64,000 nucleotides of DNA from Pseudomonas fluorescens (GTDB taxonomy: Bacteria > Pseudomonadota > Gammaproteobacteria > Pseudomonadales > Pseudomonadaceae): positions 602,811 through 666,810 of the forward strand of contig NZ_MSDF01000014.1 in the NCBI RefSeq assembly GCF_002022275.1, read 5' to 3'. Positions 9,595 through 17,485 of the stretch are shown here, piece by piece. The notes under the pieces are model-generated. The model was not told the DNA's origin, ran no database searches, and saw only the letters and a program-made list of their open reading frames with translations. Within the stretch, counting starts at the first letter, position 1, and every line of letters starts with the position of its first letter. Both the position numbers and the translations under genes were made by a program.

Positions 9595-9621
9595 CAGGTA
9601 ATCCTCATCAGGGGTGGCCGG

Positions 9622-10026
9622 TCAAACTGCCCGTTTATGGCGTTCGCGCAGCTCTTCACGTTCTTTGGCTTCGATACTCAAGGTCGCGGTGGGGCGCAGC
9701 AGCAGGCGTTTCAGGCCGATGGGTTCGCCGGTTTCGCGGCACCAGCCGTATTCACCGCGGGCGAGCAATTCCAGGGTGTCGTCGATCTTGTCCAGCAGCT
9801 TCTTTTCGCGCTCCAGCAGGCGCAGTTGCCATTGGCGCTGTTCTTCGGCGGCGCCTACATCGGCCAGGTCGCTGTTGGGTTCCTGCTCGCGCAGCAGCAG
9901 GAATTCGGTCTCGATGCGCGCTTGCAGCTCGTAGCGCTGAGTCAGCAGCAGCTCGCGGAAGAAGCCTTGCTGGGCTTCATTCATGTAGTCGGCGGGCGGT
10001 TGGGCCAGCAGGTCTTGTTCAGTCAT
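9622..10026 (-). CDS. dksA2: DksA2, zinc-independent DksA paralogue
   Basis: This 134-residue RNA polymerase secondary-channel factor works with ppGpp. It has the coiled-coil (about 20-85) and the globular end. Canonical DksA holds Zn with four Cys; here the positions read Cys, Thr, Ser, Ala (WCRET, then TLSIEAKE), so only one Cys remains and zinc cannot be held in the usual way. This CTSA pattern marks DksA2, which replaces DksA when zinc is scarce. The start is ATG at 10026 (MTEQDLLAQPPADYM); the frame extends upstream across the Zur box and is not used. It is the first gene of the leftward arm. Confidence 0.94.
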   Translation of the reverse strand: MTEQDLLAQPPADYMNEAQQGFFRELLLTQRYELQARIETEFLLLREQEPNSDLADVGAAEEQRQWQLRLLEREKKLLDKIDDTLELLARGEYGWCRETGEPIGLKRLLLRPTATLSIEAKEREELRERHKRAV

Positions 10027-10056
10027 GGAAAGCAGTTCACGGGTCAGGCTGATTTT

Positions 10057-10077
10057 CAATGTTATAGTATAACAATG
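10057..10077. promoter_or_regulatory. Zur box between dksA2 and the divergent secreted-protein gene
   Basis: GTTATAGTATAAC at 10061-10073 is a perfect 6-1-6 palindrome, extended to TGTTATAGTATAACA. It matches the known gammaproteobacterial Zur operator core. It lies 35 bases upstream of the dksA2 start and 82 bases upstream of the divergent gene at 10155, so Zur-Zn could repress both. Confidence 0.85.
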
Positions 10078-10154
10078 CAAATAAGCCAATACTCCCCTTG
10101 CTCGCCACGACGAAGGGCGCAATGCTTGAACACTTCCTTGCCCCGAGAAGACCT

Positions 10155-10523
10155 ATGAAATACCTGGTGTGCGCCCTGTTATTGGCAGCTGCAGGACCGG
10201 CCTGCGCGCAAGCGCCGAGCCTGCTGGCGAACTGCACGCGCAGCGCCAACCTGCTGGCCTGTGTCGACCCTTTGGGCAATGCCTACAGTGTGGCGACGGT
10301 GGGGAGCACCACGTATTTGCGCGGTTTTGAGGTGATCGGCAAACGCTATTGGGCACAGACCAGCAGCCGCTACGGGCAGCTGACGTTCTTTACCGGGTTG
10401 GCATCCGATGGTGAGGCTTGGGTCGGCTACACGCGCCGTGTGGGCTGGACCACTATCAACCGGTTTTCCAGTTCCGGTGGTGCCAGCGCCAAGTTCACGT
10501 GCAGCCGTATCACCGGCTGTTAG
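10155..10523 (+). CDS. Small secreted Cys-containing protein, unknown function
   Basis: This 122-residue protein has a Sec signal (MKYLVCALLLAAAGPACA, cut near 18-19). The mature part has four Cys (27, 36, 116 and the final residue 122), which suggests two disulphides, and many Gly, Ser, Thr and aromatic residues (YLRGFEVIGKRYWAQTSSRYGQLTFFTG). I recognise no domain. It sits divergently from dksA2 across the Zur box and convergent with the amidase, where its stop overlaps by four bases. The location matches an uncharacterised gene next to dksA2 in other pseudomonads. A periplasmic role in zinc limitation is an inference. Confidence 0.72.
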   Translation: MKYLVCALLLAAAGPACAQAPSLLANCTRSANLLACVDPLGNAYSVATVGSTTYLRGFEVIGKRYWAQTSSRYGQLTFFTGLASDGEAWVGYTRRVGWTTINRFSSSGGASAKFTCSRITGC

Positions 10524-11731
10524 ACCTGACCGTTCTTCTGATCCTGAACCCAGGCCATGTAGCTGTTCATCGGCGGGTTCTTCTGGAAGTACTTTTTCAG
10601 GCCTTCGAACAGGCCATCGGCCACAGCCTGTTGGTGACGCGCCGTGACCAGCCGCTGAGCGTCTTGGGTGTTGGAGATAAACCCGGTTTCCACCAGGATC
10701 GACGGCACATCCGGTGATTTGAGCACCGCAAAACCGGCCTGCTCCACACGCTTCTGGTGCAGCGTGGTGATATTTTGCAGGCTGCCCAGCACCGAGCTGC
10801 CCAGTTGCAGGCTCGAGGCGATGGTGGCGTTCATCGACATGTCGAGAATCACCCCGGCCAGCATCGGGTCCTTGTCCTTCAGATTGAGTAGCGTGGTGGC
10901 GCCCAGCAAGTCGGCGCCGTTCTCGCGTTGCGCCATAAAGCGCGCCGTGGCGGATGTGGCGCCACCTTCCGACAGCGCATACACCGAGGCTCCCGACGCC
11001 GTGAGGCGCGGCGCGGCATCAGCATGCACCGAGATAAACATGTCGGCCTTGTGCTGACGGGCGATATCCACGCGTTTGCGCAGCGGCACGAAGAAGTCGT
11101 CATTGCGCACCAGTTTCACGTCAAAGCCCTTTTCGCGCTTCAAGCGTTTGGCCAACAGTTGGGCGATCGACAGCACCACGTCTTTTTCGCGCTGGCCCTT
11201 GGAGCCGATAGCGCCCGGGTCTTTGCCGCCGTGGCCGGGGTCGACCACCACGATGATGTCGCGTTTGGGGTGCGCCTTGTCCACCGGCGCAACCAGCGGC
11301 TCGGGTTCAGCGGCAATTTGACGAGGTGCGTGGGTGGCATTGGTCAGGTCGAGCACCAGGCGATGGCCTTGGCCATCCTGCGGTGGCAACAAAAAGCTGT
11401 TGAGCTGCATCGGCGCGGCCAGGTCGAGCACGATGCGCGTATCACCCTTGCCGAAATGCCCCGAGCGAATCGAGGTGATCCCGCTGTTTTTCAACACCAA
11501 TTGAGAGAAATCACCACTGAGCCCGGCGCCGCTGAGGTCGATGATCAAGCGTTCCGGTGAGGTCAGGGAAAAGGTTTTGTATTGCACCGGGCCGCTGAGG
11601 TCGAGCACCAGCCGCAGTTTATCGTCCGAGCGCCACAGGCGCGCATTGCGGACCTGCGTGGCGTAGGCCCCCAAAGGCAAGGTGAACAGGGGGCTGACCA
11701 GCAGCAGGTTAAGGAGCTGACGTCTGTGCAT
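10520..11731 (-). CDS. amiA: N-acetylmuramoyl-L-alanine amidase, AmiC type
   Basis: This 403-residue periplasmic zinc amidase splits the peptide side chain from muramic acid during cell separation. The N-terminus MHRRQLLNLLLVSPLFTLPLGAYA has a twin Arg and looks like a Tat signal. An AMIN domain covers about 28-130. Amidase_3 starts at VVVDPGHGGKDPGAIGSKG (about 172), with further ligand regions at FISVHAD and ILVETGFISN. The start at 11731 is preferred over the in-frame codon at 11770. The gene lies inside the zinc cluster, divergent from folE2; PA5538 (amiA) has the same place in P. aeruginosa. It probably backs up a constitutive amidase when zinc is low. Confidence 0.9.
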   Translation of the reverse strand: MHRRQLLNLLLVSPLFTLPLGAYATQVRNARLWRSDDKLRLVLDLSGPVQYKTFSLTSPERLIIDLSGAGLSGDFSQLVLKNSGITSIRSGHFGKGDTRIVLDLAAPMQLNSFLLPPQDGQGHRLVLDLTNATHAPRQIAAEPEPLVAPVDKAHPKRDIIVVVDPGHGGKDPGAIGSKGQREKDVVLSIAQLLAKRLKREKGFDVKLVRNDDFFVPLRKRVDIARQHKADMFISVHADAAPRLTASGASVYALSEGGATSATARFMAQRENGADLLGATTLLNLKDKDPMLAGVILDMSMNATIASSLQLGSSVLGSLQNITTLHQKRVEQAGFAVLKSPDVPSILVETGFISNTQDAQRLVTARHQQAVADGLFEGLKKYFQKNPPMNSYMAWVQDQKNGQV

Positions 11732-11814
11732 GACAAATACCGCAAATAAAGGAGCGTCCCTGCTCGACATGACTGAAGAAAGGCTGGAGCAGAAAAATCA
11801 TCGTCGACTCAATA

Positions 11815-11827
11815 GTAATAATATAAC
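11815..11827. promoter_or_regulatory. Zur-like box upstream of folE2
   Basis: GTAATAATATAAC is a 6-1-6 palindrome with one mismatch from GTTATA-n-TATAAC. It lies 33 bases before the folE2 start at 11860. The divergent amidase starts at 11731 and may also be controlled from here. Confidence 0.75.
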
Positions 11828-11859
11828 ATGTCTTTTTATTTCCAACGATGGACCTGCCC

Positions 11860-12756
11860 ATGAATGCGCTGACTCTGCCGGACATCGCCGCGCAGGCTTC
11901 CCGCCAAGCCTTGCCACTCGACTGGGTGGGCATGTGCGGCATCGCCTTGCCGATCCTCATAGACGGCCAGCGCCTCACCGCCACTGCCGACGCTGGCGTG
12001 AGCCTGGATGACGGCGAAGCCCGTGGCATTCATATGTCACGCCTCTACCTGGCTCTGGAAATGCTCGATCAACAGCCGCTAACGCCTGCGCTTCTGCGTA
12101 CTCTACTTGAGCGCTTTCTGGAGAGTCATGAAGGTTTATCTAAGAACGCCTACCTGCGCATCCACACCGATTTGCTGCTCAAACGCGCGGCGTTGGTCAG
12201 CCCGTTAGCCGGCTGGAAAGGCTACCCGGTGTGTATCGAAGCGCGTCTGGAAAACCAGATGTTCCACGTGGAACTAAAAATTGACGTGACTTACTCTTCC
12301 ACCTGCCCCTGCTCCGCCGCGCTTGCCAGGCAGTTGATTCAGCAGCAATTTCTGAATGATTTCGCCAACACGCCGTTGCAGCATGAAGACGTGTTGAGCT
12401 GGCTTGGCAGCGCCAACGGCATCGTCGCCACCCCCCACAGCCAGCGCAGCAGCGCGCAACTGTCCATCCAACTCGACGAAGCGCTGCCGTTGCTGCCGCT
12501 CACCGGTCTGATCGACGAGGTCGAAGCCGCACTCGGCACCGCCGTGCAAACCGCCGTAAAACGTGCGGACGAACAAGCCTTCGCCCTGGCCAACGGGCAG
12601 AACCTGATGTTCTGCGAAGACGCCGCCCGCCGCCTGAACCTCGCCTTGAAACGCTCGGATGCCGTCAAAGCCTTCCACCTGAAAGTGATCCACGCCGAAA
12701 GCCTGCACGCGCACGATGCCGTGGCTGAAAGCCGCTGGACGAGAAACCCTGCATGA
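11860..12756 (+). CDS. folE2: GTP cyclohydrolase FolE2 (type IB)
   Basis: This 298-residue enzyme turns GTP into dihydroneopterin triphosphate, the first step of folate synthesis. Type IB enzymes can use metals other than zinc and so replace FolE under zinc starvation. The fold is the tunnel-fold type; the active-site Cys is in DVTYSSTCPCSAALA (about 142-156), preceded by NQMFHVELKI. The start is taken at ATG 11860 (MNALTLPDIAAQ); an in-frame ATG at 11848 adds four residues and cannot be excluded. The stop overlaps the next start (ATGA). A parS-like palindrome is embedded at 12260-12275. Confidence 0.94.
   Translation: MNALTLPDIAAQASRQALPLDWVGMCGIALPILIDGQRLTATADAGVSLDDGEARGIHMSRLYLALEMLDQQPLTPALLRTLLERFLESHEGLSKNAYLRIHTDLLLKRAALVSPLAGWKGYPVCIEARLENQMFHVELKIDVTYSSTCPCSAALARQLIQQQFLNDFANTPLQHEDVLSWLGSANGIVATPHSQRSSAQLSIQLDEALPLLPLTGLIDEVEAALGTAVQTAVKRADEQAFALANGQNLMFCEDAARRLNLALKRSDAVKAFHLKVIHAESLHAHDAVAESRWTRNPA
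12260..12275. other. parS-like ParB binding site inside folE2
   Basis: TGTTCCACGTGGAACT contains a perfect 14-base palindrome and differs from the parS consensus TGTTCCACGTGGAACA only at the last base. ParB and ParA are encoded in this window (61567-63246). The site encodes the FolE2 residues MFHVEL. Confidence 0.72.
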
Positions 12757-13421
12757 TCACCTGTAACGCTTTGCGCTGGGGCGCCCCCGGCCAACCGCTG
12801 ACGCCCTCCTTAGACCTCACGCTGGAAAAAGGCACCCTCACGGGCATCATCGGCGCCAACGGCACCGGCAAAAGCAGCCTGCTCAAAGTCATCGCCGGCC
12901 TGCAAAAACCGCTGGCGGGCAAAGTCAGCGTGGAGGTTCCACGCCGTGGCGGCCTGTCGTTTCTGCCCCAGCAACAACATCTGGATCGCCAGTTTCCGAT
13001 CAGCCTGCAAGAGCTGGTCGCCGCCGGTTTCTGGGGTACCAAACTCACCCCCGAACAACGCAGCCAACGCCTGCAAGCGGTGCTGGAAGACTGGTGCCTC
13101 ACTGGCCTGGAGCAACGCCCGCTGATGGCTTTATCCGGCGGTGAACTGCAGCGCGCCCTGCTCGCCCGCATGAGCCTGGCCGAGGCGCCGGTGTTGCTGC
13201 TCGACGAACCCCACGCCGCCCTCGACGAAGAAGGCCAGGCCCTGTGCTGGAAACACGTGCACGCCTGGCATGACGAAGGCCGCACGGTGGTCATCGTTTG
13301 CCACGACCTCGCCTCCGTACGCCATCACACCCAGCAAGTGGTGCAAATCAAAAGCAGCGGCTGCGTGTTTGGCCCCAGTAAAGAACTGATCCGCCCGCAA
13401 GCCCAGATGCAGGTGGCCTGA
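12753..13421 (+). CDS. Metal ABC transporter ATPase (ZnuC-like)
   Basis: This 222-residue ATPase has Walker A GANGTGKSSLLKV (about 34-46), a Q-loop (LPQQQH), the signature ALSGGELQRALLARMSLAE, and Walker B VLLLDEPHAALDE. A His switch is in VIVCHDLASV. It would power uptake through the permease and binding protein that follow. Its start overlaps the folE2 stop by four bases and its stop overlaps the permease start by one base, so the genes are translationally coupled. Position after a Zur box and next to a zinc-type binding protein suggests zinc. It is a second zinc-type importer rather than the main znu locus, which usually travels with zur. Confidence 0.9.
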   Translation: MITCNALRWGAPGQPLTPSLDLTLEKGTLTGIIGANGTGKSSLLKVIAGLQKPLAGKVSVEVPRRGGLSFLPQQQHLDRQFPISLQELVAAGFWGTKLTPEQRSQRLQAVLEDWCLTGLEQRPLMALSGGELQRALLARMSLAEAPVLLLDEPHAALDEEGQALCWKHVHAWHDEGRTVVIVCHDLASVRHHTQQVVQIKSSGCVFGPSKELIRPQAQMQVA

Positions 13422-14287
13422 TGCATTTCGCTGCCCACCTGTGGATGCCCTTTAACGACTTCGTTTTTATGCGCCGCGCCCTTATCGGCGGGCTGGTGCT
13501 CGCGTGCAGCACCGCGCCGCTGGGTGTGTTCCTGATTTTGCGGCGCATGAGCCTGATCGGCGATGCCGTGGCCCACGGCATACTGCCCGGTGCAGCCCTG
13601 GGCTTCTGGTTTGCCGGCATCAGCCTGCCCGCCCTGACTATCGGCGGCCTCGGCGCCGGCCTGGGCATGGCTGGCTTATCCGCATGGATCACTCGCCGCA
13701 CCGGCCTGCGTGAAGACGCCAGCCTCGCCGCCATCTACCCCATTTCTCTCGCCGCCGGCGTACTGATCCTCGGCATCGCCGGCAAACGCCTGGACCTGCT
13801 GCACCTGCTGTTCGGCTCCGCCTTGGCGGTGGATGAAACCACCCTCACCGGCATGCTCTGGGTGTCTGGTTTCAGCCTGATCGCCATGGCGGTGATCTAC
13901 AAACCGCTGCTGCTGGACACCCTCGACCCGCTGTTCCTGCAAACCGTCAGCCGTCTCGGCCCACTGGCCCACGGCTTGTTCCTGACCCTGGTGGTGTTGA
14001 ACCTGGTGATCGGTTTCCAGGCCATCGGCGCCTTGATGGTGGTGGGATTGATGATGTTGCCGGCCATTGCTTCACGTTTCTGGAGCCGGCGCCTGCCGGT
14101 GTTGATTGCGGTATCGGCGGTGCTGGGATGCCTGTCGGTGTGGTTTGGTTTGTTGCTGTCGTTCTACTACTCACTGCCCAGCGGCCCGGCCATCGTGCTG
14201 GTGGCTGGCGCGGGGTATTTGCTGTCCGTGGTTTTCGGCCCGGTGCACGGTTTGCTGCGCCGCCCGCCCTCTCTTACATCCCAATGA
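13421..14287 (+). CDS. Metal ABC transporter permease (ZnuB-like)
   Basis: This 288-residue inner-membrane permease belongs to the ABC-3 family, with about eight or nine hydrophobic segments. Typical family pieces are FMRRALIGGLVLACSTAPLGVFLILRRMSLIGDAVAHGILPG near the start and FQAIGALMVVGLMMLPAIASRFW late in the protein. It should form the channel for Zn2+ or Mn2+. It overlaps the ATPase stop by one base and precedes the binding protein by 11 bases. Confidence 0.9.
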   Translation: MHFAAHLWMPFNDFVFMRRALIGGLVLACSTAPLGVFLILRRMSLIGDAVAHGILPGAALGFWFAGISLPALTIGGLGAGLGMAGLSAWITRRTGLREDASLAAIYPISLAAGVLILGIAGKRLDLLHLLFGSALAVDETTLTGMLWVSGFSLIAMAVIYKPLLLDTLDPLFLQTVSRLGPLAHGLFLTLVVLNLVIGFQAIGALMVVGLMMLPAIASRFWSRRLPVLIAVSAVLGCLSVWFGLLLSFYYSLPSGPAIVLVAGAGYLLSVVFGPVHGLLRRPPSLTSQ

Positions 14288-14298
14288 GGTGTTTCCCG

Positions 14299-15177
14299 AT
14301 GCGCGCTTTACTCGTGCTGTTCAGTATCCTGCTGCCGCTGTCGATGGCGCAGGCCGCCGACAAACTCCAGGTGGTTACCAGCTTCAGTATTCTCGATGAC
14401 ATCACCCACCAGATCGGTGGCGATCACATCCAGATCAGCAACATGGTCGGCCCCGACTCCGATGCCCACACCTATGAGCCAACCCCGGACGACGCCAAGG
14501 CGCTGCTCAAGGCCAAGGTCATCATCAAGAACGGCCTCGGCTTCGAGCCATGGCTGGACCGTCTGGTGACCAGCACCGAGACCAAAGCCACGGTGGTCAC
14601 TGCCAGTAAAGGCGTGATTTCCCACACCATGGAAGAAGACGGCGAGACCATCCCGGACCCGCACGCCTGGCACAACCTGGCCAACGCCGAAATCTATGTG
14701 AACAACATCACCAAAGCACTCGTCGCCGCCGACCCGGCCAACAAGGCTGACTACCTGCGCAACAGCCAGACCTACCTGCAAGAAATCCACCGTTTGCTGG
14801 CCGAAGCCAAAACCAAGTTTGGCGCGCTGCCACCGGGCAACCGTCGCATCGTCACCTCCCATGACGCGTTCGGTTACCTGGGCCAGGCCTATGGCATTCA
14901 GTTCCTCGCACCACAGGGCTTGTCCACCGAACGTGAGCCGTCTGCCGCCGAAGTCGCTGCGCTGATCACCCAGATCCGCAAAGATAAGGTCAAGGCCGTG
15001 TTCATGGAAAACATCAAGGACTCGCGCCTGCTCAAGCAGATCGCTGACGAAAGCGGCGCGCAGATCGGCGGCACCTTGTACTCCGACGCCCTCGCCGCCG
15101 AAGGCCCGGCCAGCACCTTCACCGGGCTGTTCGAATACAACCTCAACACCCTGTGCGCCGCCCTGAGCAAGCCATGA
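14299..15177 (+). CDS. Periplasmic metal-binding protein of the ABC importer (ZnuA-like)
   Basis: This 292-residue cluster A-I solute-binding protein has signal peptide [19 protein letters not shown]. Likely metal ligands are His in [19 protein letters not shown] and TSHDAFGYL, with a late acidic ligand ([11 protein letters not shown]). The His-rich loop of typical ZnuA is absent, so the metal might be Zn or Mn; the gene context favours Zn. The start at 14299 is chosen because GAGG lies eight bases upstream and a clean signal results; the frame is open further up but overlaps the permease. It ends in ATGA overlap with hisI. Confidence 0.9.
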   Translation: MRALLVLFSILLPLSMAQAADKLQVVTSFSILDDITHQIGGDHIQISNMVGPDSDAHTYEPTPDDAKALLKAKVIIKNGLGFEPWLDRLVTSTETKATVVTASKGVISHTMEEDGETIPDPHAWHNLANAEIYVNNITKALVAADPANKADYLRNSQTYLQEIHRLLAEAKTKFGALPPGNRRIVTSHDAFGYLGQAYGIQFLAPQGLSTEREPSAAEVAALITQIRKDKVKAVFMENIKDSRLLKQIADESGAQIGGTLYSDALAAEGPASTFTGLFEYNLNTLCAALSKP

Positions 15178-15587
15178 CCTTGAGCATGCTCGATCTGGAA
15201 AGGGCTGCCCTGGGCAGCCGTTTTCCACTCGAACCCGTGCTCGACGCCCTGCCGTGGAACAGCGATGGCTTGATTGCCGCCATCGCCCAGCAACACGGCA
15301 GTGGCGAGGTGTTGATGCTGGCCTGGATGAACCGCCAGGCCCTCAACGAAACCCTGGCGACCGGGCAGGTTTGCTACTGGTCGCGCTCGCGCCAGCAGCT
15401 GTGGCGCAAAGGCGAAATCTCCGGCCACTGGCAGCAACTGGTTGAAGCTCGGCTGGATTGTGATGGCGACGCGGTGTTGTTGATCGTCGACCAGCGCGGT
15501 CCGGCCTGCCATACCGGCCGGCCCACCTGCTTCTACAACGCCATCGACGGCGACTACGTTCACATCATCACGGAGCCCACTGCATGA
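15174..15587 (+). CDS. hisI: Phosphoribosyl-AMP cyclohydrolase HisI (zinc-cluster copy)
   Basis: This 137-residue enzyme opens the purine ring of phosphoribosyl-AMP in histidine synthesis. The metal and substrate block is complete: [17 protein letters not shown] (about 88-104) and [10 protein letters not shown]. No HisE domain is fused. The main hisI-hisE pair of Pseudomonas normally lies elsewhere, so this is probably a second copy made in zinc starvation. Unlike DksA2, it keeps the Cys and Asp metal ligands, so any saving of zinc must come from different affinity or dose. Overlaps with both neighbours by four bases show tight operon structure. Confidence 0.9.
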   Translation: MTLSMLDLERAALGSRFPLEPVLDALPWNSDGLIAAIAQQHGSGEVLMLAWMNRQALNETLATGQVCYWSRSRQQLWRKGEISGHWQQLVEARLDCDGDAVLLIVDQRGPACHTGRPTCFYNAIDGDYVHIITEPTA

Positions 15588-16144
15588 TCCGCAAGAACCC
15601 TTCCGGCGACCTGCCGGTGATTGCCGAATCGGCCTACGTCGATAAAACGGCGATCATCTGCGGCAAGGTCATCATCGGCGAGAACGTTTTCGTCGGCCCC
15701 TACGCGGTGATCCGCGCCGACGAAGTCGATGCCAGCGGCGCCATGGACCCGATCACCATCGGCGCCAACTCGAACATTCAGGACGGCGTGGTCATCCACT
15801 CCAAATCCGGCGCGGCCGTGACCATTGGCGAATTTACCTCCATCGCGCACCGCTCCATCGTCCACGGCCCCTGTGTCGTCGGCGATCGCGTGTTTATCGG
15901 CTTCAACAGCGTGCTGTTCAACTGCGCCGTGGGCGACGGCTGCGTGGTGCGCCACAACTCGGTGGTCGACGGCCGCGACTTGCCCGCCGCGTTCTACGTG
16001 CCCTCCACCACCCGCATCGGGCCGAACACTGACCTGTCGCAATTCCCGCCGGTGAGCGTCAGTGCCTCGGAATTTTCCGAGGACGTAGCGCGCACCAACG
16101 TCGATTTGGTACGCGGCTACAAAGCCCTGCAAAACGAGTTCTGA
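15584..16144 (+). CDS. Gamma-class carbonic anhydrase family protein
   Basis: This 186-residue protein is a left-handed beta-helix of hexapeptide repeats ([62 protein letters not shown]). Three His that would bind the metal lie in VVIHSKSG and [10 protein letters not shown]. Gamma enzymes can use iron or cobalt instead of zinc, which fits a zinc-starvation operon as a stand-in for beta-carbonic anhydrase. It overlaps hisI by four bases. PA5540 holds this place in P. aeruginosa. Activity as a carbonic anhydrase is inferred from the fold and ligands. Confidence 0.88.
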   Translation: MIRKNPSGDLPVIAESAYVDKTAIICGKVIIGENVFVGPYAVIRADEVDASGAMDPITIGANSNIQDGVVIHSKSGAAVTIGEFTSIAHRSIVHGPCVVGDRVFIGFNSVLFNCAVGDGCVVRHNSVVDGRDLPAAFYVPSTTRIGPNTDLSQFPPVSVSASEFSEDVARTNVDLVRGYKALQNEF

Positions 16145-16147
16145 ACC

Positions 16148-17485
16148 ATGAGCCGCCTGCTGATTCGCAATGCCCGCCTGGTGAATGAAGGCCAGGAATT
16201 CGACGCCGACGTGCTGGTTGCCAATGGTCGTATCGAGAAAATCGCCACCAGCCTGGAAGGCTATAACGAGCCGGTTGAAATCGACGCCAAGGGCCAGTGG
16301 CTGCTGCCAGGCATGATCGACGATCAGGTGCACTTTCGCGAACCGGGCGCGCCGGACAAAGGCAGTTTCTACAGCGAATCCCGCGCGGCGGTAGCCGGTG
16401 GCATCACCAGCTTCATGGACATGCCCAACACCAACCCCGCCACGTTGAACCTGGAAGCCCTGGCCGATAAAAAACGCCGTGCCGCGCTGCACTCGGTGGC
16501 CAACTACGCCTTTCACTTCGGAGTGAGCAACGACAACCTCGACACCGTCGCCGCCCTCGACCCGCGGGAAGTCGCCGGGGTCAAAGTGTTCATGGGCGCC
16601 TCCACCGGCAATATGTTGGTGGACGATCCGCGAATTCTGGAGCGCCTGTTTGCTGAAGTGCCAACCATTCTGCTGGCGCATTGCGAACACACCCCGAGCA
16701 TCCTCGCCAATGAGCAACGTCTGCGCGAGCGCTTTGGCGATCACATTCCCGCCGTCGCCCACCCGCTGATCCGCGATGCCGAAGCCTGTTATCGCTCATC
16801 CTCGTTTGCAGTGGAATTAGCCAAGCGCCACAACACGCGCCTGCATGTGCTGCACCTGACCAGCGCCCGCGAGCTGGAATTATTCGAGGACAAACCGCTC
16901 GCGGAAAAACGCATCACCGCCGAGGTCTGCCTGCATCACTTGCTGTTCGATGACCGCGACTACCACCGCCTCGGCCACCAGATCAAATGCAACCCGGCGA
17001 TCAAAACCCGCGCCGACCGCGACGCGCTGCGCCTGGCCTTGCTGAGTGATCGTCTGGATGTGATTGGCAGTGACCACGCCCCGCATACCTGGGCGCAAAA
17101 ACAGTTGGGCTATCGCGAGGCGCCGTCGGGGCTGCCGCTGGTGCAGCACGCATTGCCTGCGTTGCTGGAGTTGGTGGCGGACGGGCACCTGCCGCTGACC
17201 ACGCTGGTGGCGAAGACCAGCCACCGCGTGGCTGACCTGTTCGCCATTCCGGATCGTGGTTATTTACGTGAGGGGTATTGGGCCGACCTGGTGTTGATCC
17301 AGCCTGAGGCCGAAGGTAAACCGGTGAGCAGCCAGCCGATTTTGGCGCGTTGCGGCTGGACACCGTTCGCCGAGCGCAGCTTCCGCCACAGCGTCAGCAC
17401 CACCCTGGTGTCCGGCCACCTGGCGTGGCACAACGGCCAGGTGGTCGACAGCTGCCAGGGTTTGCCCCTGCACTTTCTGCGTTAA
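16148..17485 (+). CDS. pyrC: Dihydroorotase, zinc-cluster paralogue (PyrC2/PyrQ type)
   Basis: This 445-residue amidohydrolase closes carbamoyl-aspartate to dihydroorotate in pyrimidine synthesis. The metal sites show the carboxylated Lys in VAGVKVFMGASTG, His in LLAHCEHTPS and LHVLHLTSARE, and the catalytic Asp in IGSDHAPH. The first His of the usual HxH motif is Gln here (GMIDDQVHFREPG, about 53-65), so one ligand of the alpha metal is missing. It is the last gene of the folE2 arm, three bases after the anhydrase. In P. aeruginosa the equivalent is PA5541. Its 3' end overlaps the convergent DUF3617 gene by four bases. Confidence 0.9.
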   Translation: MSRLLIRNARLVNEGQEFDADVLVANGRIEKIATSLEGYNEPVEIDAKGQWLLPGMIDDQVHFREPGAPDKGSFYSESRAAVAGGITSFMDMPNTNPATLNLEALADKKRRAALHSVANYAFHFGVSNDNLDTVAALDPREVAGVKVFMGASTGNMLVDDPRILERLFAEVPTILLAHCEHTPSILANEQRLRERFGDHIPAVAHPLIRDAEACYRSSSFAVELAKRHNTRLHVLHLTSARELELFEDKPLAEKRITAEVCLHHLLFDDRDYHRLGHQIKCNPAIKTRADRDALRLALLSDRLDVIGSDHAPHTWAQKQLGYREAPSGLPLVQHALPALLELVADGHLPLTTLVAKTSHRVADLFAIPDRGYLREGYWADLVLIQPEAEGKPVSSQPILARCGWTPFAERSFRHSVSTTLVSGHLAWHNGQVVDSCQGLPLHFLR

